A stretch of DNA of 64,000 nt from Sphingomonas quercus (GCF_018863195.1 NZ_JAHKRT010000002.1:496001-560000); one strand, 5' to 3'; counted from the first letter of the stretch, positions 8,585 through 17,690 are shown. The notes: generated by a model from the letters alone, not told the origin. Made by a program: numbers and translations.

Positions 8585-11500
8585 TTACCTGGGCGCCGCC
8601 GGCTCAGGCAGGCTGTCCAGCGCCTGTTCGGAGAGTGGCGGGCGCTTCGCCCGGGCCAGCACCGGATTGACCTTGGCGAAACCCTCGGCCGTGGCCTTGG
8701 CATAGGCGGCCTGCTCCACGCCGAGACGTTGGTGGAGCTGGTCGTAGATGGTGTAGAATTGTTGCGGCGGCGCGCTGTAGCCGCGCATCATCTTGGCCCC
8801 CAGCGCCGCGATCTGATTGTTGAGCTTGATCGGGAAGTTGAGCGGATCCTGACCGCTGCGGTTGCGGGTCTGGTAGAGATTGCCCTCGATCACCGCCAGC
8901 TTCGCCAGGAACGGCGCCGCCGCCGACTTGACCGCGGGATCCGTCGCCAGTGCCTCGCGGATCTTGCGGATGTTGAGCACGATCGTGTTCGCCGTCGAGA
9001 AATCGGCATTGATTCTGGTCGCGAGGTCGAACTGCTTCTGCAGGTCGGCCTGGGTGACCTCGGGATAGCGCGGATCAATGAGCAGCTTGAGCGGCTGGGT
9101 CTGCGACTGGCCATCGGCGGTGATGCGCACCTGATAGTCGCCCGGCACCGCGCGCGGCCCCAGAGCCGCCTGCGCGCCCCACACGATCATCCCGGGGAAG
9201 GTGGCGGGCCCGGCATATTGGCCGTTCCAGGTGAAGCGGTTGAGCCCGGCGGCGGTCGCCGGGGGACGCGCCCGCCCGCGCCGGCCGTCTTCCTCCTCAT
9301 CATCGTCGCCATCGCCGGCATCGGCGCCGCCCCTGGCCGCGCTGGCGAAGCTGTTGACGACGGCGCCGTCCTTCAGGATGTCGATCGTCACCTTGTTGGC
9401 AGGCCTGGCGAGGCTATAGTCGATGACCGCCTGGTTGACCTGCAAAGTCATCGGCCGCGGCGTGAAAAGATGCAACGGCGCAGACGCCGTCTCACCCGAA
9501 TATTGTCGCAGCCAGTCGACATCGTCGAGGATGTAGAGCGAGCGGCCGTGGGTCGCGATCACCACGTCCGAATTCTTGATGACGAGATCGGGGACCTGGG
9601 TATCCGGCAGGTTCAGGCGCAATGACTGCCAATGATCGCCATCGTCGAGCGAGAAATATATGCCGTGCTCGGTGCCGGCATAGAGCAGGCCCTTGCGCAC
9701 CGGATCCTCGCGGATCACGCGCGGGAAGTCATCGCCGGGAATGCCGGTGACGATCTTGGTCCAGCTCTTGCCGTAATCGTGCGTGCGATAGAGATAGGGC
9801 GAGCGATCCCCCATCTGATAGCGGTTGGCGGCGAGATAGGCCGTGGCCGGATCGTGCGGCGAGGCATCGATGATGCTGACGCGCGCGAAATCCTTGAGGT
9901 CGGGCGGCGTGATCTTCGCCCAGTTCTTGCCGCCGTCACGGGTGATGTGGACATAGCCGTCATCCGACCCGGTCCAGATCAACCCTTCCGTGATCGGCGA
10001 CGGCGCCACCGCGAAGATTGTGCCGTAGATTTCAGGCCCGTTCTGGTCATGCGTGATCGGCCCGCCGGAATCGCCGAGCGTCGCCGGATCGCCTCGCGTC
10101 AGGTCCGGGCTGATCTGCGTCCAGCTCTGCCCCTTGTCGGTGGTCATCCAGAGATGCTGGGAGGAGGTGTAGAGCCGGTTCGGGTCATGCGGATCGAACA
10201 CGATCGGGAACGTCCACTGCCAGCGCTCCTTCAGGTCGCTGGCTGGCATGCCGGAGAAGAACAGAGGATAGGGCTCGACATCGTCCGACCGGCCGGTGCG
10301 CCGGTCATAGCGGGTGAGGAGCGCGCCCTGGCTGCCGGCATAAAATATGTTCGGGTTCTTCGGATCCGGCGCGATATAGCCGCTCTCGCCGCCGCCGACA
10401 CCATAGAGCCAGTCGCCCGGCTTGCTGCCCATCGGGTTGCGGAAATTGACGCCGGCATCGCTCGGCACGCAGAGCGTGCTATTGTCCTGCTGCGCGCCGC
10501 ACACCTGATAGGGAATGTCGGCGGTGGTGGCGACGTGATAAAGCTGCGCCGTGGGATAATTCTGCAACGTCCAGCTCTTGCCGCCATTGACCGATACGCT
10601 GGCGCCGCCGTCATTGGCCTCGATCATGCGGTCGGGATCATTGGGATCGATCCACAGATCGTGATTGTCGCCGTGCAGCGTCGGAATCGCCGCGAACGTC
10701 TTGCCCCCGTCAGTCGAGCGAAAGAAGGACGTGTTCATCGCATAGACGACGTCCTTGCGCTTCGGGTCGGCGTAGACACGGGTATAGTAGAAATTGCGCT
10801 GGCGGACCTTGCGCTCGTCATTGGTCTTGGCCCACGTCACACCGCCATCGTCGGAGCGGAAGACCCCGCCATCGCGGTTCTCAATCATCGCGTAGACGCG
10901 ATTGCCGTCCGCCCCTGAGATGGACACGCCGATCTTGCCGATGACGCCGGCGGGAAGGCCGCGATTGCGCGTGATCTCCTTCCACGTGTCGCCGCCATCG
11001 GTCGACTTGTAGAGGCCGGACTCCGGGCCGCCGCTGGTCAGCTGCCAGGGCTTGCGGTTCACATCCCAGATCGCGGCGAACATCACGTTGCGATTGTGCG
11101 GGTCAATCGTCAGATCGACGGCGCCGGCGCTGTCGCTCTTGTACAGAATCTTCTGCCAGCTGGCGCCGCCATCGCGGGAGCGGAAGATGCCGCGTTCGGC
11201 ATTCTTATCATAGGGATGGCCGAGCACCACGGCATAGACAAGGTCGGGATTGGCCGGATCGACCAGGATGCGGGCGATGGACTGGCTGTCCTTCAGTCCG
11301 ACATTCTTCCACGTCTTGCCGCCGTCGCTTGTCTTGTAGACGCCGTCGCCCTGGATGATGTTGCCGCGCAGCTCCGTTTCGCCCGTGCCGATATAGACGA
11401 TGTCCGGATTGGAGGCGGAGATGGCCACGGTGCCGACCGAGGAACTGGCGATCTTCTGGTCCGTCACCGGTTGCCAGCTGATGCCGCCGTCCGTCGTCTT

Positions 11501-11713
11501 CCACAGGCCGCCGCCGGTCGCGCCGAAATAATATTCGAGCGGCCGGTTCGGGCTGCCCGCCGCGCCGATCGAGCGGCCGCCGCGATTGGGGCCGATATTG
11601 CGCCATTTGAGCGAGCCGAAGGATACCGGCTGCTGCGCGACCACGGAAACCGGGCAGACCGAGGCCAGCAGGCCAGCCGCCACCCCGCTTAAAAGACAAG
11701 TTCTCATGCGCAT
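8585..11713 (-). CDS. Secreted VPS10/sortilin-like Asp-box (BNR) propeller protein
   Basis: A large exported beta-propeller protein of 1042 residues. A signal peptide spans the first 27 or so residues (hydrophobic stretch ending VVAQQ). I count about ten Asp-box-like repeats of the form S/T-x-D-x-G-x-x-W (TTDGGISW, TSDGGKTW, STDGGDTW, SDDGGVTW and others) spread over residues 60-720, as in the sortilin/VPS10 and exo-glycosidase propellers. After them come a linker with an acidic GDGDDDEEEDGRR run and an alpha-rich C-terminal region. GGGGAG five bases before ATG 11713 decides the start. The substrate is not predictable; relatives include both xyloglucanase-like and peptidase-associated proteins. 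It stands alone, with long gaps at the 5' side. Confidence 0.88.
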   Translation of the reverse strand: MRMRTCLLSGVAAGLLASVCPVSVVAQQPVSFGSLKWRNIGPNRGGRSIGAAGSPNRPLEYYFGATGGGLWKTTDGGISWQPVTDQKIASSSVGTVAISASNPDIVYIGTGETELRGNIIQGDGVYKTSDGGKTWKNVGLKDSQSIARILVDPANPDLVYAVVLGHPYDKNAERGIFRSRDGGASWQKILYKSDSAGAVDLTIDPHNRNVMFAAIWDVNRKPWQLTSGGPESGLYKSTDGGDTWKEITRNRGLPAGVIGKIGVSISGADGNRVYAMIENRDGGVFRSDDGGVTWAKTNDERKVRQRNFYYTRVYADPKRKDVVYAMNTSFFRSTDGGKTFAAIPTLHGDNHDLWIDPNDPDRMIEANDGGASVSVNGGKSWTLQNYPTAQLYHVATTADIPYQVCGAQQDNSTLCVPSDAGVNFRNPMGSKPGDWLYGVGGGESGYIAPDPKNPNIFYAGSQGALLTRYDRRTGRSDDVEPYPLFFSGMPASDLKERWQWTFPIVFDPHDPNRLYTSSQHLWMTTDKGQSWTQISPDLTRGDPATLGDSGGPITHDQNGPEIYGTIFAVAPSPITEGLIWTGSDDGYVHITRDGGKNWAKITPPDLKDFARVSIIDASPHDPATAYLAANRYQMGDRSPYLYRTHDYGKSWTKIVTGIPGDDFPRVIREDPVRKGLLYAGTEHGIYFSLDDGDHWQSLRLNLPDTQVPDLVIKNSDVVIATHGRSLYILDDVDWLRQYSGETASAPLHLFTPRPMTLQVNQAVIDYSLARPANKVTIDILKDGAVVNSFASAARGGADAGDGDDDEEEDGRRGRARPPATAAGLNRFTWNGQYAGPATFPGMIVWGAQAALGPRAVPGDYQVRITADGQSQTQPLKLLIDPRYPEVTQADLQKQFDLATRINADFSTANTIVLNIRKIREALATDPAVKSAAAPFLAKLAVIEGNLYQTRNRSGQDPLNFPIKLNNQIAALGAKMMRGYSAPPQQFYTIYDQLHQRLGVEQAAYAKATAEGFAKVNPVLARAKRPPLSEQALDSLPEPAAPR

Positions 11714-12270
11714 GCCGGCTCCCCGCTTTTCCAATGCCTATGTCGTCTTGATCAGGACGCCCGCTCCTGGACTATTCCATCGGACCGATCCGCCGAGCGA
11801 AGCATCTGAACAGAGAGCACGAAGTTGCCGATCCAGTCATGATCTTGCCGAAAATGTACGGGACATCGCGTCCTAAAACAGGTCGCGACCGCATCCAGCA
11901 AGAAGATACACGGATATAATGGCAGACATCCTGCGACACGGATTGCCACTGTCAAGCAGATTCCGCTTTATCGATCCTGTATAGTGGAATTTTTCTGGAA
12001 AATAGACCGATGCCAGCCCGGCATGACGGATTCCGCGAAGACGAGCTGCGCATTTTGCCGCGGATATATGCTACTGACATTCATTATTTGTCCATTGTCC
12101 ACTGGCATTGCGAGGAAGGACATGGCCCTGGCCGCCAGCCGTTCCAGTCCTTCATGCCCATTCTGCGACCTTCCATCGCGCGATGTCAGGGCCGGTCGAG
12201 CCGCGCGCGCCGCCCCGGGCCCTCCATCGGGAGGAGGGCTTTTCATAAGGACGGCCGCGCGGCGCCGCCC
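11714..12270. other. 557-base non-coding gap, partly AT-richer
   Basis: Between the start of the propeller gene and the end of the isochorismatase-like gene. The middle (about 11750-12160) is visibly poorer in GC than its surroundings and has only short, unconvincing reading frames. On the minus strand a TTGACA hexamer (complement of 11950-11955) could be a distant -35 element for the propeller gene, but no good -10 follows. An orphan plus-strand terminator closes the right end. Confidence 0.5.
12219..12243 (+). terminator. Orphan rho-independent terminator
   Basis: GCCCTCC at 12219-12225, a 7-base loop and GGAGGGC at 12233-12239 are followed directly by TTTT. The T-run shows plus-strand orientation, yet no plus-strand gene precedes it in the gap. 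Confidence 0.6.
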
Positions 12271-12888
12271 TTATCTGGTGTAGTTCGCGACGATCTGGCC
12301 GACGAGCTTCGCCCAGGGCATGTCGAGCGCGTCGTAGACGGCAGCCGCTTCCGGCGCGCCGTTGTCGCGCAGGATTTCGACCATGAAGGTGGCATAATCC
12401 GAGAGGATGACTCCGGCCTGCTGCAGACGGAGCAGGTTAACGTCATGCTTGGTCTTGCTGAACGTGCCCGAGGCGTCGACGGCGACATAGGCGTCATAGC
12501 CCTTCGCTACTGCCGTCATCGCCGGAAAGCCGGCGCAGACCTCGAGCGAAATGCCGGCGAAGATAAGCTTCCTGCGGCCCGTAGCCTCGATGGCGGCGGC
12601 GACGCGCGGATCGTCATAGGCGTTGACGGTGGCGCGGTCGATGATCCCGATCCCGTCCAGCGCCTCGACCAGCTCCGGGAAGGTCGGGCCCCACAGGCTG
12701 TCGCGGGCCGTGCTGGTGGCGACGATCGGCAGGCCCAGCGCCTTGGCGGCGCGGGCGAGCGCCACGACATTGTGCTTCAGCTCGCCGGTCTCATAGTCGC
12801 GCACGCCGGTCATCAGGTTCACCTGGTGATCGACGAGGATTACGGCGGCATTGTCCCTGGTCAGCGGCTCATAGATACGGGTCGTCAT
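12271..12888 (-). CDS. Isochorismatase-family (YcaC-like) hydrolase
   Basis: A 205-residue cytoplasmic cysteine hydrolase of the isochorismatase superfamily, closest in layout to E. coli YcaC (about 208 residues). Visible features are the Asp of VILVDHQ (D20), the nucleophile-bearing ISLEVCAGFPA (C118), and the conserved ASGTFSKTKHDVNL segment. ATG 12888 is chosen over ATG 12894 because GGAG then sits six bases upstream. YcaC-like enzymes have no firmly known substrate, so the reaction is left open. It is divergent from a LysR regulator, the usual arrangement for a regulated target, with a TCACGA-N7-TCGTGA dyad next to its start. Confidence 0.9.
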   Translation of the reverse strand: MTTRIYEPLTRDNAAVILVDHQVNLMTGVRDYETGELKHNVVALARAAKALGLPIVATSTARDSLWGPTFPELVEALDGIGIIDRATVNAYDDPRVAAAIEATGRRKLIFAGISLEVCAGFPAMTAVAKGYDAYVAVDASGTFSKTKHDVNLLRLQQAGVILSDYATFMVEILRDNGAPEAAAVYDALDMPWAKLVGQIVANYTR

Positions 12889-12919
12889 CTTCATCTCCAG
12901 CCAAAAGTCCGATGGGGGC

Positions 12920-12938
12920 TCACGATCATCGGTCGTGA
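12920..12938. promoter_or_regulatory. Dyad in the hydrolase/lysR divergent promoter
   Basis: TCACGA at 12920-12925 and TCGTGA at 12933-12938 form a perfect 6-7-6 inverted repeat 32 bases upstream of the hydrolase start. It differs from the AGCGTCCA motif, so it may bind another regulator or be a secondary LysR contact. Confidence 0.4.
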
Positions 12939-12993
12939 TAGCTGGAAGCTAGATGGTGGACGAGCGGCCCAGAAGTCGTCAAAACCGCAACCC

Positions 12994-13012
12994 AGCGTCC
13001 AAGCTGATGGAC
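12994..13012. promoter_or_regulatory. Candidate LysR operator at lysR gene
   Basis: AGCGTCCA (12994-13001), six bases, then TGGAC (13008-13012), immediately upstream of the lysR ribosome site. The left half and spacing match the perfect copy at 13984-14005 before the pirin gene, suggesting autoregulation by the LysR protein. Confidence 0.6.
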
Positions 13013-13023
13013 AATGAGGCAGG

Positions 13024-13938
13024 ATGATGCTGGACCTGAACGACTTCTTCTACTTCGTCCAGGTGGTGGACCGGGGCGGCTTCACCGCCGCCGGCCGGAC
13101 CTTGCGCATGCCGAAGTCGACGTTGAGCCACCGTATTCAGCAACTCGAGACCCAGCTTGGCGTGCGCCTGCTCAATCGGACCTCGCGGCGCTTCGGGATG
13201 ACTGACTCCGGGGAGGATTTCTACCGGCACGCGGTGGCCATGCTGCGCGAGGCGGAACTTGCCGAAACGACGATCCGCGGGCGTCTCACCGAGCCGGTGG
13301 GCACCGTCCGCTGCACGGCAGGCTCGGCGACGATGCAGTTCGCGCTCGCCGACATCATCGCGGATTTCCTCACGCAGCACCCCAAGGTCAACGTCGTTGC
13401 CCATGCGGCGGATCGCACCGTGGATATCGTCGGCGAGAATTATGACATTGCGGTGCGGGCGCATTCGGACCCGTTGCCGGATTCCAACCTGGTCCAGCGC
13501 ACGCTTGCGCCCGCGCCGTGGTTCCTGTTCGCCGGCTGCGATTATGTGAAGGAGCATGGTGCTCCGAAGACGCCGCAAGATCTGCGGGCGCATCCTTCGC
13601 TGTTCATGATGCGCACGGGCGTGCCGCCGGTCTGGCGACTGCGCCACGCCCGTCAGAAGCGGGACGAGATCATCATGCCGCTCACACCGCGGCTGCATGG
13701 TGACGACATGGTCGGATTGAAACAGGCCGCCATCAGGGGCCTCGGGGTGGTCGCGCTGCCGGGTTACATCTGCCGCCCCGAAGTTCATTCAGGTGCGCTG
13801 GAGCGGATCCTGCCCGACTGGCTGGCAGGCGATTCCACGCTCACCGCGCTGATCCCGTACCGCCAGGGCCTGCTGCCGTCCGTTCGTGCATTCCTCGACC
13901 ATCTGGCTGCCGAGTTCCCCAGGCGGGTACTGATGTAG
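13024..13938 (+). CDS. LysR-family transcriptional regulator
   Basis: DNA-binding regulator of 304 residues, a normal LysR length. Residues about 1-62 are the winged helix-turn-helix (DLNDFFYFVQVVDRGGFTAA, then SRIQQLE-type recognition sequence and LLNRTSRRF). The rest is a periplasmic-binding-protein-like effector domain. Either ATG 13024 or ATG 13027 may be used; GAGG at 13016-13019 fits the second slightly better. It sits between a divergent YcaC-like hydrolase and a downstream pirin gene. Copies of AGCGTCCA-N6-TGGAC lie before both this gene and pirin, so it probably controls itself and pirin. Confidence 0.92.
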   Translation: MMLDLNDFFYFVQVVDRGGFTAAGRTLRMPKSTLSHRIQQLETQLGVRLLNRTSRRFGMTDSGEDFYRHAVAMLREAELAETTIRGRLTEPVGTVRCTAGSATMQFALADIIADFLTQHPKVNVVAHAADRTVDIVGENYDIAVRAHSDPLPDSNLVQRTLAPAPWFLFAGCDYVKEHGAPKTPQDLRAHPSLFMMRTGVPPVWRLRHARQKRDEIIMPLTPRLHGDDMVGLKQAAIRGLGVVALPGYICRPEVHSGALERILPDWLAGDSTLTALIPYRQGLLPSVRAFLDHLAAEFPRRVLM

Positions 13939-13983
13939 CGGCGTATCACCTCATCGCCGCGAAAGCGCTGCACTGCCTTATCC

Positions 13984-14005
13984 AGCGTCCAGTGGATTGG
14001 ACGCT
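13984..14005. promoter_or_regulatory. Candidate LysR operator at pirin gene
   Basis: AGCGTCCA at 13984-13991 and TGGACGCT at 13998-14005 form a perfect 8-6-8 palindrome 84 bases upstream of the pirin start. It repeats the element in front of lysR. Confidence 0.65.
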
Positions 14006-14089
14006 AGGTTTCAAACTCATCGACTTCTCGAACAGCGCGGCGACTTCATAATCAGCCTTATCGAACAGGCCGTTTAGGAGTGGAGCGTA

Positions 14090-14968
14090 ATGGGCAGCGT
14101 CGGAAAGATCGAGCAGGCGAGGGGGCTTGCCGGGCGTCTCGGGCGGGTCGTTGCCGGGGTGCCGCACAACATCGGCACTGGCTTCTCGGCCAGGCACTTC
14201 TCGGAGGAGATGTTCTCCGGCGCGATGGACCCGCTGCTGATGGTCGACCATTTCATCATGACCGCGCCGACCTTCGAGCCGCACCTGCACGCCGGCATCT
14301 CGGCGGTCACCGCCATGTTCGAGGACTCGGAGGGCGCCTTCCTCAATCGCGATACGCTGGGCCATGCCATCGAACTGAAGGGTGGCGACCTCTACTGGCT
14401 GGCGGCGGCGAGCGGGGCCGCGCATGAGGAGAAACCGGCCCCGAACTCGCGCATCCATGCCTTGCAGCTGTTCGTGAACCTGCCGGAGCGGTTGAAGAAA
14501 TGCCCGGCCCGCTCGCTCCACGTCAGCGCCGGCGACGTGCCGATCATCGCAGGCGACGGCCATCGCGTGCGCGTTGTCCTGGGTGCGAGCGGCGACGTCA
14601 CTGGCGAAACCGGCACGCCCGAGGAGATGACGATGCTCGATGGCTTCCTGGCCGCTGGCGGCCGCTTCAGTCACGAGCTGCCCGAAGGCCGGCAGGCCTG
14701 GATCTACGCCGTATCCGGCACGGTCACGGCCACCCTTGACGGTGACGGGCGCGTGCTGGCCGCTGGCATGGCGACCACGATCGAGGCCGGTCTGCCGGCC
14801 AGCGTCGCGGTTGAGGCTGCCGCGCCGGCCCACTTCGTGCTGATGGCCGGCAGGCCGATCCGCGAGACGTTCGTCAAGCACGGGCCGCTGGTCATGTCGA
14901 CCGCAGACGACGTGCGCCGCACGCTCGCCGATTTCGCCGGCGGCAAGTTCGGGCGCATCCCGGCCTGA
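14090..14968 (+). CDS. Pirin-family protein
   Basis: Bicupin metalloprotein of 292 residues. The N-terminal cupin carries the pirin signature in the order MDPLLMVDHF, then PHLHAGISAVTAMFED with the two His ligands (usual form HPHRGFETVT), then GGDLYWLAAASGAAHEEKP with the third His and the Glu ligand. All four metal ligands are therefore present. A second pirin C-terminal cupin follows (WIYAVSGTVTATLDGDG, HFVLMAGRPIRE). Some pirins act as quercetinases and others as regulators; nothing here decides. The gene is next to a LysR regulator and its promoter carries the same palindrome, so it is likely induced by that regulator. Confidence 0.9.
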   Translation: MGSVGKIEQARGLAGRLGRVVAGVPHNIGTGFSARHFSEEMFSGAMDPLLMVDHFIMTAPTFEPHLHAGISAVTAMFEDSEGAFLNRDTLGHAIELKGGDLYWLAAASGAAHEEKPAPNSRIHALQLFVNLPERLKKCPARSLHVSAGDVPIIAGDGHRVRVVLGASGDVTGETGTPEEMTMLDGFLAAGGRFSHELPEGRQAWIYAVSGTVTATLDGDGRVLAAGMATTIEAGLPASVAVEAAAPAHFVLMAGRPIRETFVKHGPLVMSTADDVRRTLADFAGGKFGRIPA

Positions 14969-15073
14969 TCGCAATCCGCCCTCCACGCCCCAGGACCCTG
15001 ACCGGGCAACGGCGCGACCGGCTCGCCGAGCATAGGCTGTCGCCTGCCTGCCCCATTTCGAGGAGATCGAGAG

Positions 15074-16018
15074 ATGACCAACCTCAACGCCGTCCGGAGC
15101 CCTGTCGAGACCAGGGTGCCATGGCTATCGGCAACCGAGCGCGATCGCGAAGCTGCGCTCCTCGCCCACTTCGCCGATTTCTGGGGCACCGCCACCGGCG
15201 CACCCCGCGCCATCTATGACAGGTTCATCGCGGCGAGCCCGACGGTCGACGGCATCACCGTCAAGCAAGTCTCCACGGGCGCGGTGCATGGCTGGTGGGT
15301 GCGGCCGGTGCGTACGCCCGCTCCGGAACAGGCGATCCTGTTCATCCACGGCGGCGGCTACGTGCAGGGCAGCGCCAAGGCCTATCGCGGCTTCGTCAGC
15401 CAGATCGTCAGCCGGGCGGGCATCCCCGCGCTCGCGATCGACTATCCGCTGGCGCCGGAGGCCTCCTTGCCGGCGGCGCCGGACGCGGCGCTCGCTGCCT
15501 ATAGGTTTCTGATCGAGCAGGGCTTCACCCGGATCGCGATCGTCGGCGACTCCGCGGGCGGCGGCCTGTCCCTGGTCACCCTGGCGCAACTCTCGCGGCA
15601 GTCCGAGATCGCCAGGCCGATCGCGGGCGTGATGTTCTCGCCGTGGACGGACCTCGCCTTCACCGGCCGGTCGATGAAGGATCCCGAACAGGTCGATGCG
15701 CTCATCAGCTTTGATTATCTGCAGGACTGCGCAGCCAAATATCTCGGCGCCTATGCAGCCACGGACCCGCTCGCCTCGCCGTTGCACGGTGATCTGGCCG
15801 GCCTGCCGCCTCTCCTGATCCAGGTCGGCACCGCCGAGCGCCTGCTCGATGACTCGCGGCAGTTCGCGGCCAGGGCGGTGGCTGCCGGCGTACCTGTCGA
15901 GCTGGAGATGTGGGAAGGATTGCACCACGTCTTCCAGCTCGACGTCGCCCACCTCGAGAGCAGCCGCACTGCGCTCGACCGCGCGGCACGCTTCCTCGCC
16001 CGCGCCTTCAACCCCTGA
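15074..16018 (+). CDS. HSL-family alpha/beta hydrolase (esterase)
   Basis: A 314-residue carboxylesterase of the hormone-sensitive lipase (family IV) group. It shows the oxyanion HGGG motif at about 92-95, the nucleophile in GDSAGG (S160), an Asp in ERLLDD (about 259) and the final His in GLHHVF (H285). No signal peptide, so cytoplasmic. GAGGAGATCGAG directly upstream supports ATG 15074. It follows pirin by 105 bases on the same strand and could be part of the LysR-controlled group, but no AGCGTCCA copy was seen before it. Confidence 0.9.
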   Translation: MTNLNAVRSPVETRVPWLSATERDREAALLAHFADFWGTATGAPRAIYDRFIAASPTVDGITVKQVSTGAVHGWWVRPVRTPAPEQAILFIHGGGYVQGSAKAYRGFVSQIVSRAGIPALAIDYPLAPEASLPAAPDAALAAYRFLIEQGFTRIAIVGDSAGGGLSLVTLAQLSRQSEIARPIAGVMFSPWTDLAFTGRSMKDPEQVDALISFDYLQDCAAKYLGAYAATDPLASPLHGDLAGLPPLLIQVGTAERLLDDSRQFAARAVAAGVPVELEMWEGLHHVFQLDVAHLESSRTALDRAARFLARAFNP

Positions 16019-16177
16019 CAGATGCGTGCCGCCGGCACGAAGGACCTTCAGGCGCTCTCGCGAGTTTTCCTGCGGTGCGCCCTCATTCCGCGGGGCACCC
16101 GGAGCCCTAATACGTTGATCGCGCAGGATTCGCAGCGGCCTCATTCGCCCGACACGGGGTCTCTCGTATCTCAGGAC

Positions 16178-16891
16178 ATGGCAAGCATCTTCGCCGGGCT
16201 GGATGCGAGCGCCGCTCAAAGCCGGTCCGCATCGGAAGTTCGCCCGATCAATCCCTCGGGACCAGCCCGCAGACGCTGGCGGAGCTGGTCGACCATAGGA
16301 GCGATCGTGGCTGTCGCAGCCTTGGCCGCGAACACGATGCTGGCCACCGGGCGTGATCGTCCCTTGGAGCGCGCGGTGCCCGCCACCCCCGCCGCACGGC
16401 TTGCGACAGCGGCGTCACCGATCACGCCTCCGCCGCTGATGGTCATGGCGCAAGAGCCTGAGCCTCCGGCGCCCATGGTCGAGCCGACCGCGGCACCGCC
16501 CCGACCGGCAACCGCCAGGCCGGCAAGCGCAAAGCGCAAGAAATCCCGCCTCTCCGCCCCGGCCCGGAGAGTACGCGTCGCCCAGGTGACCCACCATCCG
16601 GTTCCTCGCAACTGCGAAGGCACGATCCGGATGGAGCGTGCGCGTTGCATGTACCCCGAAGTCGTCGCGGCGGATGACCTTCTCCGCGACGCCTATGCGG
16701 ACGCAGTACGTGCCGGCGTCGCCAACCGCACGCTCAACCGTTACCGGCATCGTTGGGAGCGGCTCCGCGGCCAGGCGCTGACGCAACCGGATCGGGTCGC
16801 GCGTGGATTCCGGGAGCTGGCGCGCGACCTGCAGGAGCTCGGCGCGGACACGGACGATGGCAGCGTGGGGCGGATTGCTGGTGCCTACTGA
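16178..16891 (+). CDS. Hypothetical membrane-anchored protein with Cys-pair C-terminal domain
   Basis: Unrecognised protein of 237 residues. One membrane helix (about 43-62, STIGAIVAVAALAANTML) is followed by a long Pro/Ala-rich linker and a C-terminal domain of about 80 residues. This begins with two Cys 13 residues apart (NCEGTIRMERARCMYPE) and then has alternating charged helices. The Cys spacing and helical layout recall the LprI/DUF1311 type of periplasmic domain, but the match is weak. The layout implies a periplasmic domain on a flexible stalk. An upstream ATG at 16022 is open but adds non-coding-looking sequence. Its 3' end overlaps the phosphatase gene. Confidence 0.65.
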   Translation: MASIFAGLDASAAQSRSASEVRPINPSGPARRRWRSWSTIGAIVAVAALAANTMLATGRDRPLERAVPATPAARLATAASPITPPPLMVMAQEPEPPAPMVEPTAAPPRPATARPASAKRKKSRLSAPARRVRVAQVTHHPVPRNCEGTIRMERARCMYPEVVAADDLLRDAYADAVRAGVANRTLNRYRHRWERLRGQALTQPDRVARGFRELARDLQELGADTDDGSVGRIAGAY

Positions 16892-17651
16892 TCGGCAAGC
16901 TTCAAGAGCACCCGTTGGCAGTGTTGACGGACGGTTGATCTACGCGGTCGGCGATGTCCACGGCTGTTATGACGAGCTTCGGAATCTGCTGGAAAAGATC
17001 GCCGCCGACGCCCGCGAGCGATCCGCCGGACGCCCCGTCAGCCTGATCTTCTGTGGCGACTATATCGATCGGGGACCAGCCTCCCGTGAGGTCGTGGATG
17101 CACTCTGGTGGCTGACCCGCCACGGGCCATTCGATCTCCACTGTCTCAAGGGCAATCACGAGCAGGGACTTCTCGATTATCTCGACAACCCGGCCGAAGC
17201 GGCCGGCTGGATGCAGTTCGGCGGGCTGGAGACGTTGCGCTCCTATGGGGTCGCCGCACCCGAGCTATATGACGATCCGGACGAGCATTGTCGTGCCCGT
17301 GATGATCTCCTCGAAAGCATGCCGGCCGCCCACCTGAAGTTTTTCGAGAGCCTTGAGTTGATGGTCGGCATCGGCGACTATGTGTTCGTCCATGCCGGCG
17401 TGCGTCCGGGCGTGCCGCTGGAGAAGCAGGCGGCTCGGGACCTGCTCTGGATCCGTCAGGAGTGGATCGAGAACGAGCGGCCTGCGGAGCGTATCGTCAT
17501 ACACGGGCATTCCTGGATTGACCACGAGCCGGACGTCTGCCCGCACCGGATCGGCATCGACACGGGCGCTTATGAGACCGGGGTGCTGTCGGCGGTGCGT
17601 ATCGAAGATGGACAGATCGGCTTCTTGTCCGCTCGGGCGTCAGGACGTTGA
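16857..17651 (+). CDS. PPP-family metallophosphoesterase (Ser/Thr phosphatase type)
   Basis: Cytoplasmic metal-dependent phosphatase of about 265 residues. All PPP signatures appear in order: VGDVHGCYDEL, FCGDYIDRGP, LKGNHEQGLL, FVHAGVRPGVPLEKQ and VIHGHSW, which supply the dinuclear metal site. Relatives include bacterial PrpA-like protein phosphatases and Ap4A hydrolases, and the substrate is undecided. The start is uncertain: ATG 16857 or GTG 16881 are both possible and overlap the preceding gene, while 16803 also stays open. It is convergent with the SCO gene. Confidence 0.88.
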   Translation: MAAWGGLLVPTDRQASRAPVGSVDGRLIYAVGDVHGCYDELRNLLEKIAADARERSAGRPVSLIFCGDYIDRGPASREVVDALWWLTRHGPFDLHCLKGNHEQGLLDYLDNPAEAAGWMQFGGLETLRSYGVAAPELYDDPDEHCRARDDLLESMPAAHLKFFESLELMVGIGDYVFVHAGVRPGVPLEKQAARDLLWIRQEWIENERPAERIVIHGHSWIDHEPDVCPHRIGIDTGAYETGVLSAVRIEDGQIGFLSARASGR

Positions 17652-17690
17652 TGTCCGCAGGCGTCGGTCCGGTGCGCGTCGGCCCGCGGA

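Noticed and set aside
8441-9625. 394-codon plus-strand frame opposite the propeller gene
   Set aside because: Mirror frame caused by codon bias; no start signal or recognisable domain.
12010-13017. 335-codon plus-strand frame across the isochorismatase-like gene
   Set aside because: Shadow frame opposite a well-supported gene; its translation has no family features.
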